Of a stretch of DNA of 64,000 bases, positions 56,747 to 64,000 are shown piece after piece; position 1 is the stretch's first letter, and each line of letters opens with the position of its first letter. The notes under the pieces are model-generated. The model worked only from the letters and a program-made list of their open reading frames with translations. It had not been told where the DNA came from and did no database searches. The stretch is from Patiria pectinifera. Its lineage: Eukaryota > Echinodermata > Asteroidea > Valvatida > Asterinidae. The stretch spans positions 18,810,699-18,874,698 of the forward strand of contig CM057133.1 of assembly GCA_029964075.1 (NCBI GenBank). Reading direction: 5' to 3'. The position numbers and the translations under genes are program-made.

Positions 56747-58661
56747 CACTGGCAGGCCACCCCGTGCTCATTTCAATGAAATTACCATATGTGTTTATGT
56801 TATACAATGAACATTCCGAAGTCCTTTCGATTTGTATCCAAAAACTCTGGGTTGATCATGTGGAAAACACTATGACCCTGTTCATACCTGAATCCAACCT
56901 GTATGTTAATTTATGAGAGGCAGGATTTTGGCACAAGGTGATTTTACAAAATGTATACCACATGCATACATGTACATTTGTACAGGTCTAAATACATGTT
57001 CAAGACAAAAAAACATTTGAAGTCAACATGGGGTATTCACACTTACCACAAGGGGTTAAAAGTTAGAAACTGTTCTAAAACTACATGTTTTAAGAACCAC
57101 TGCAATCCATTACACTGTGCAGTATTAATTAACCGAATAGATGCTTTAAAATCTTGTTAATAAAACGGGGAAAAAGGTACCAGTGCATGCATAAAATGTG
57201 CATACACTCTCTGATTGTGAACTTTAACCGTGAAATGAACTTCAAGCCATTTTTTTTTATTCTGCACAAACTGAACAAGAGCTTTCAAGTGGTACATTTT
57301 AGATTTATATTAATTCGCGCGTTTCACAATAGGCCTACAGTTCGCCACCAAAAGTTTGCCACAGAGGGTTCATATTTCCCAGTGCATTGTGGGAGATGGT
57401 CGACAAATTCGCAGCGCGGTACATTTGAAATTGTTAATTTTTCCGGTCAGTAGTTCGGTAAGCGTAGTATTTGTGCATTTACACATGTTTGCCCTTTTCT
57501 TTTCTTTTTACCAATATGGTGTTTTTTTTGTAAGGCAGCAGAATGCTATGCCCCAACCTATAACAAATTAGCTCAAGTTGTCTGACACTCATTCAAATGG
57601 GCTGTACAATGTATATTGTCAACTGTAAACTTGAAAAACGGACTCTCCATGGCAAACCCTTGGTGGCACACTGCATTCTGAATTGCCCGAATTGAGTTCA
57701 CTAATTTATACTCTTAAGTTGAGCAATTGTGCAACAGAAATGGAGGTTTTGTATCTTGGTGTTTGTTTTTTTGGAAATTGTTATTTATACAATACATGAG
57801 TTAAACGATTATACACTGTAGATATTTGATGGATAAAGACAATTGGAGAAAGTAGAAGGGGAATTATGGGCTCACGTCACCTTAAAAAAAATTGCTTCTT
57901 TAAATTTTGTTTTGTCAAACTGTACTGCAAAATGGCAATTTGTGACACTATGATTCTAATACAGTACGAATATATTTTATGTGCATATTAGTTTTGATAA
58001 AAAAGTATGTGTCCAGTGTTAAAAATACTTCAGATTACAAACCTTGTTTTTAATTTCTTTCTTCATATACCTTTATGTCCCAGTACTTGGCCGTAACTCT
58101 TTGTGTCTTTCTACCCATTGATAACATCATTTCATTTCGGATGTCCTCAACAGTCCCAAAGTTATGAATGAGAAGCAACTACACAGACTTCAGTTAGAAA
58201 ATAGAAATGATCCTCAAAACGTTTTCTCAAACACCTGCTCTTTGAACGTTATTTTTTGGTCATTCAGCTGGATATATACCAAACTGCTGACGGGCCAAAT
58301 TTTTTTAGTAACCGAGGTCGCTGTAGTGATTCCATTTACTAGGTAAAAACCTAAAAAAAATCCAGTTTATTGAAGCAATTTACTAAATAAAATAAAAAAG
58401 ATTGTATAAACTTGTGATTGTTCAGCTGTTACAGCGTTTAAACTTACCAGGCTCAATAACCGTTTCGATTCCCGTGTGTATCTGGTTCGTAAGTTTGACG
58501 TCATTTCAATTTAAACCATACCCACTACACACGGAGTAGCATTGCAATTCATTATAACCATTGGAACCAGAAGTAGTACAAAGTGGCGAGTTTTGCCAAT
58601 GGACGCTAGTGTAACCAGTGGTGAGTGCATGCGCGTGTATGACGCAGTCACCGAATGTCAT
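56747..58661. other. Unassigned AT-rich DNA
   Basis: No gene or well-bounded element recognised. TACATGTA words and a TGACGTCA at 58496-58503 are present. Confidence 0.45.
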
Positions 58662-58953
58662 AAAAAATATTCCTTCTTCCGATAACCCTACCTACTCTAT
58701 TTTGACAGCCCCTACCCTAATTTTTTTGTTGGGGGGGGGGTGAAATGAGGGGGGAAAATTGAAAACCATCAATTACTACCTTTTACCCTTGACTACTACA
58801 CCCAGACACATCCATATGAACATGTTTTATACACACAAAAATTGCCCCCCCCCCAAAAAAAACACCCAAATTTCCCTAACTACATTGTACCTACCGGTAC
58901 CCTATTTTCAAATGCCATGTAATCGGAAGCCATATTATTTTTGTTGTTGGCCC
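58662..58953. mobile_element. MITE, uninterrupted copy of the 30.6-kb middle element
   Basis: Shares ACCCTACCTACTCTATTTTG, GACAGCCCCTACCCTA, AATTGCCCC and CCCTATTTTCAAATGCCATG with 30598-31386 but lacks the 523-bp insertion there. Ends include GGCCCAAC on the right. Confidence 0.75.
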
Positions 58954-59458
58954 AAGACAGTGCCTTTACAGCACCCTCAGATAATTCCTAAGGATGCAAA
59001 CACCAATCAGCGAAGACTCCCAATATAGAGTGATTTGGAGGGTGCTTATTTTCTTACCAGACCTTAGCATTCCTTGCACTGATAAATGATGTTCATGCAG
59101 TTAATATGGGACATTTTCATTTGAGAGAATATTTCAGTGTTTGGGGGATTTGGAGGTCTTCGAGGGTGTGGTGGTTAAAGTTAATGTTACGTTAAAGGAA
59201 AAGGACAATAAGTTGTACCTGTACATGTTAGTAAACCCGGGTGCTATTTTTAAACTTATGACAATCCTTTTATTTGAAATATTATCACAAGTGCATCCAT
59301 TTTTGAATCAAGGAGTTAATACATTGGAAAATAAGATTAGGGTGACTTTTCCATGCGTGATAGTAAATGTGTCCATATTGTTAAGTTATAATAGGAATCA
59401 AAACTGCAAGTTACTGCAATCAAGGTTCATAAGGCTCTACAGGCCATGCTTCATGCAA

Positions 59459-59664
59459 CTGGGGGCGGATCCAGGAAATCAAAAACGTGGGGGTTCTTCC
59501 CTCCCCCTAGTGAACTATACATATATTTTACACGAATGTCGACAAAATGCAAAATGCACAGCAAAAACTCAGGAAAATAAGGACAATTTATGGTTAGACT
59601 TTCGCACACTGTTGTTTTCAAAAATTAAAATGGGTTTTTGTTATTCAACTCCTGGATCCGCCAT
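59459..59664. mobile_element. hAT-like MITE, ~206 bp
   Basis: GGGGGCGGATCCAGGA on the left and TCCTGGATCCGCC on the right, like the hAT MITE at 7221-7491. Target duplication unclear. Confidence 0.7.
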
Positions 59665-59937
59665 GTGTATGCATGCTAACCAATGCTCACTTTTCCTTGC
59701 TGTGGGCTTTATCCTACCTGCGTTTGTCTCTGAGAAGGGCAAGATTTGATCTTTAAGTTGTCAGCAAACTGCAATGAATGCAACAATGCCATATTCATAT
59801 TTATAAGGACATTAAATGTCTTTGGAAATGATGGGTAGGAAATGATGTCACTTTTCAGCAAAGATAAAAACAACATTTTTTTCAGGAAGGGGTGCAAGAT
59901 TTAGTTTTGCACTCTTTTTGAAAATTTGTTTCATTAA

Positions 59938-60359
59938 CCCTAACTCCCTAGGCCTTTTTGCTAGGATGTAGCCTCAATCCTGCAAAATCCTCCAATTGGC
60001 CTCATGGAAAAAATAGCATATAGCCTCAATCCTGCAAATTCCTCCATTATTTCTTGAATATGGTTCGTGGAGGGGTGACCACTGCCTGAATCCTGCAAAA
60101 TCCTGCAGCAGTGACTGTCAATATGTTGAGGCTTGGCAAGTGATATCCTGGAGCAGTACGGAGGATTTCAAGCATAATCCAGGCCTATATTTATGCATGG
60201 CTGAGCAAAAACAACACAAGGTCCGGCCCAAGATCTTGACAAATTAAAGGGCATTCTACGAAATCAGTAACGCACTTTTGCCATGTATGATGTAACCTCA
60301 ATCCTCCAAATTCCTCCACTTTGGCGAAGAGGATTTTGAAGGATTCAGGGCGGTTAGGG
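59938..60359. mobile_element. TTAA-flanked iterated-motif MITE
   Basis: CCCTAACTCCC at 59938 and GGCGGTTAGGG at 60359, flanked by TTAA (59934-59937 and 60360-60363). Inside are about five copies of CCTCAATCCTGCAAAATCCT and one inverted copy near the right end (GGATTTTGAAGGATTCAGG). Same motif class as the elements in SPATA24 introns. Confidence 0.8.
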
Positions 60360-60363
60360 TTAA

Positions 60364-63300
60364 CTGAATTCTTCTGGGCTTCTCTGTACCCTCAAGCTGT
60401 TCTGTGTAAATAAAAGTAAAAAATAATGTTCTAAACATATGTACACGTAATAGCATGAATAGTAACAAGTCAAATTACAGGTAATCATTATCCTTGGGGA
60501 CAATACTTTAATTTCATATTACATGTACCCTTTTTCTATCGAAAATTGAATTCTCAGTTTAACATTGTTATCTACATGTACAGAAACACTAACTGCTTTA
60601 TTGTGATGACTTTGGGAATGCGCACGTACACTTTTCAAAACAAATTTGGACTAAAATATCTGACAATAGTGACTACATGTATAGAGAGGTACAATGATCA
60701 TCTGTGCGTGAACTGCTAAAATGATTCTGTTGTGGCTACCATAGATCAGTTGACAATAAAACCCATCAATGGTTATTGTTGTCAGAAGCTGCAAGAGCAA
60801 ATATCAACGCACGCAGCATACATAGGCTACATTGCACGGTATGCACAGGCACAGCAGTACAGGTACAATGTATGCGTGTACAGGTGTGCATGTGTGCATG
60901 CCCTTAACTCCCGTATTGATACAAACACTATTTTCTTAGATACATATACAATGTACGTGTACATAGTTTATTAGGATGAACCATGGATGAACAGAGAGTA
61001 ATCAGATGACATAGACAAGTCAACTTAAGTCCATTTTTAAATGTGGTATACATGTACATGTAGTACATTAATCACCTCTAATTCTAAATGTAAACATTAT
61101 ACAAACACATGCATATACATTGTACATGTACATGTACATATGTGTGCATTGTGTACAGGTGTAAAGTGGTATTTAATAAATTATATATTGTATGAAGATG
61201 TGTAAAATGTTGATACATGTGTACATGTATTGTCAATTGGTCTAGCATTGTTGTAATGATGCTGGCTGTACATGTACATGTGTAAAGTACAAAAGGCTAC
61301 TGTATTGATTGACATACATGTACTTATTTACATGTATCCTACATAAATAATACATAAAATGCACAGACCTACTTTTGTGTAAATATAAGAGACCTGAATC
61401 ATTCAGTGGCCCTGACTTCACATACACATGTAGTGTAGGCTTCCAGTATTGTCTGATACATGTTGGTTATGAAGATTTTAAAATCGTTCTTTATTACTTA
61501 CAATACGTGCTAGTAATGATAATTTACTGGCATTTTTTTTTTTTAATGGCTTAATATGAACATGTAGGCCCTACATGTAGCTGCAGTCTTACCTGCTTGG
61601 ACTACTTTAACTTCTGATTTTCTTTCATTTCTAAAATGTTCTAATTAACAATGTAATTTACATGACTTGCAAGCAGATAATAAACCGGATGTCAGAGAGA
61701 TCTCAGTTTGATATCAGAACTGAATACCTGAAAAAAAGGGGAAAAAAACATTCATTTATAAATCTGATCTGATGAAGCATTTATTTCCATGTGTCGGCAG
61801 GCACTTGTTGAACACAGTGCATTGTACAGCCTGTGCAAATTTCAAGAAAAAAATTCCATGAACTTAAACTACATACCATACATTGACACGCCCTGTTATT
61901 CTGTCTTTTGATTTCCCACCACTATACAAAAATCAGAGTTGCAGGAGGTCAACATTGTTATTTTCTCCCTTCTCAGATCAAGGCCAGTGGGCGAACAACA
62001 GAATCGTAAATGTGTAGGTCACCCTTTTTACCCTTGTAGCCAAACAAACCAGAAACGCTTTTGTCCAAAATCTACCCACTGGACAAGGTGACTCTGGCCA
62101 TTTGGCGAAACAAGAAAGTGTAAACCATAGAATAGAGAGAACAATCGTGCAAATCACACTTGAGAGAAGCACGTGTACATGTACGCCTACAGGTATTTTT
62201 GGTGTACATGTAGTATGCGTATCACTTCAATTATGTCTTACACAGTTCTTGATGAGTTATGCCCGTGTGAAAAAAGGTGAAGACATTACCTTCTACCGCG
62301 TTTCCCATTAAATTCTAGGATGTAAAAATAGCGTAAAAGTAATCTGAACTGAATAATAATACAGCGAAATTGTTGCGCACACAAGTCTTCACTGAAATTA
62401 AAACAAACTGTGCACTACATACTGTATACACATGTACATGTACATGTACATGTATGGTCATGATGGTACATGTACTTAAAATATTGCAACTATAGTCTAA
62501 CTTGAGGTTTACATATGTACATATGTACTATAGTTGTTACAAAAATCAAACATCACCAGCAACAACAGTAGCCAAGGCTGCATGCAGTAAAAGTAAAGTC
62601 AATATGGGAAGGTATGTACAGTACATTGTGTACACACTCACTACTGAAACCGGGTGTTACAATGTAGTTACACCCTTCAAACTTCAAAAATTGTATTGTG
62701 TTGATTTCTTCACCCCAGGGAACGATACTGTCAAGGGTGTGGTGACAAAAATTGCGGGTTCTTCATGGATGAATGAGCTTCAACTCAACAACTTTCTCTG
62801 GGAACTATACAGGGTGGGGAGGGTATTTGTACAGTTTGTTGGGTTGTATGTTTTTCTGCTTTTCTTTTTGTTCTCAAGATGATCCAGAATGTCCAAAGTT
62901 TTTTTTAAACTATAGAATTAAGATACAGGCCTACCGGTACGTGCTCAAATTAAAATGATCGTCCTACATGTACTCCAAAAAATCTTGTTTGCCTACACTG
63001 TAGATGACATGTACCGTATACTGTATGAATCTGTATGCCAGCAGTAATTCAAGCTTCACATGTCACGCATGCACACATTTTTCAACATTTCCGATTGCCA
63101 GTTTGTCTAGTACACAACTGCGTAGCACTGTAAATTACGCTTGGCTGGTTTTAAACACTAATTAAGAGGGGTTGGGAGTCTGGACAATGACTATGCCCAA
63201 GCCCGCTAAGCAAGTCTTATTGAATTGCTAATGTGTGACCATTAGTTTCCCAAATCATTTAGGACTATTCAAAGAAGTATTAAACACGTTAAATGACAAG

Positions 63301-64000
63301 GTGCCCAATTGATACTCCAGACTGAATTTCTTTTAATTAAATATCACATTAATTAAAACAAAAATCTGCTTATAAACCCTGATCATATTGATATCGATGT
63401 AAACAACCTGGGTTTTTCGTCTTTTCTCGAGAACAGTAAGATATGAGGTTTGTTTCCTTTCAACCAGACCTTTATATTAATAGTAAAGAAAACAATCCAA
63501 AACATGTTATTCCCCCTTAAATAACCATATATACATGTATCTTGTCTCCGATATATGTAGCATGCACACTTCAAGTCCATTAAGAGCAGCTGCAAGTGTT
63601 GGGACACAGATTCATGGCCCTTGTGCATAGCATACATGTACATGTACTATAGATTTCAACATGTTCAGTGTTTTTGCTACATCAAAATGAAAATTGTAGA
63701 GGCTGGAACAAGTGTAAAAGGCTAGTTTACAAATCAATGAGACAAAGTGATGAATACACTAGGGGACATTATAAATTGTAAGAATATCAAAAAATTCCCA
63801 AATTGCTTTAAAAATATGCACACCCGACAACTGTTTGTTGGCCAACTGTCGGCAGCCGTGATACGAGTGACAGAAGCTTCATACTAGTTAGTGCACAAAC
63901 AGTCGTCGGGAGTGCGCTTCAGCACCAGTTGGCAAGTTTGACTGGTGCGCGCGCTGTGCATGGTAATCAACCACGCATTGCCTTTCCTTTGTACACGAAT
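60364..64000. other. Unassigned DNA rich in TACATG repeats
   Basis: No gene recognised. Runs of TACATG/ACATGT occur at about 61051, 61124-61140, 61269, 62430-62456 and 63635-63648. Long open frames here (for example 62502-62882) have no recognisable family or splice context. Confidence 0.5.

Noticed and set aside
62502-62882. 126-codon plus-strand frame
   Set aside because: Low-complexity, no recognisable domain, and it lies in TACATG-rich DNA.

Overview
The window is animal nuclear DNA. Its genes are split into many short exons with GT-AG introns of hundreds to thousands of bases, and most of the remaining sequence is transposable-element debris. I read three protein-coding genes by translating conserved exons: an NRBF2-like autophagy gene (+, 15.1-16.4 kb, first exon not found), a SPATA24 homologue (+, 24.05-29.8 kb, six coding exons) and a complete GNE gene (-, 51.6 down to 36.1 kb, eleven coding exons, 737 residues). 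The genes, the CR1-like LINEs, and the frequent TACATG and TAGGCCTA words suggest a marine invertebrate deuterostome (echinoderm, hemichordate or cephalochordate). I cannot narrow it further from sequence alone.

Layout. 1-3 kb: end of a hAT-type element, then a two-unit higher-order satellite (pyrimidine-rich 12-mer array, ~41-bp minisatellite, ~195-bp block). 3-9 kb: two copies of one MITE, a decayed CR1-like LINE that carries a second LINE fragment (6-bp target duplication) and a hAT MITE (8-bp target duplication), and a tRNA-derived tandem repeat. 9.7-14.1 kb: a 4.4-kb foldback element with a 9-bp target duplication and palindromes nested in both arms. 14.15-14.67 kb: another LINE 3' end with a 12-bp target duplication. 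15-16.4 kb: NRBF2-like. 17-23 kb: almost end-to-end inverted-repeat elements, several built from iterated copies of one short motif. 24-29.8 kb: SPATA24. 30.5-31.4 kb: three MITEs nested inside one another. 36-51.6 kb: GNE, with MITEs in its introns and one just upstream. 53-56.4 kb: a nearly full-length but disabled CR1-like LINE with a 2A-like peptide near the start of its reading frame. 56.5-64 kb: more MITEs and TACATG-rich DNA, no gene recognised.

The three genes have unrelated roles: NRBF2 belongs to the autophagy PI3-kinase complex, SPATA24 is a coiled-coil transcription partner in the testis, and GNE makes ManNAc-6-phosphate for sialic acid. SPATA24 and GNE are convergent. The most unusual theme is the set of non-autonomous elements in which a motif of about 15-20 bp is repeated many times, and the depth of their nesting. 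Exon boundaries come from splice dinucleotides and phase, and protein homologies from memory of the families; no database search was possible.
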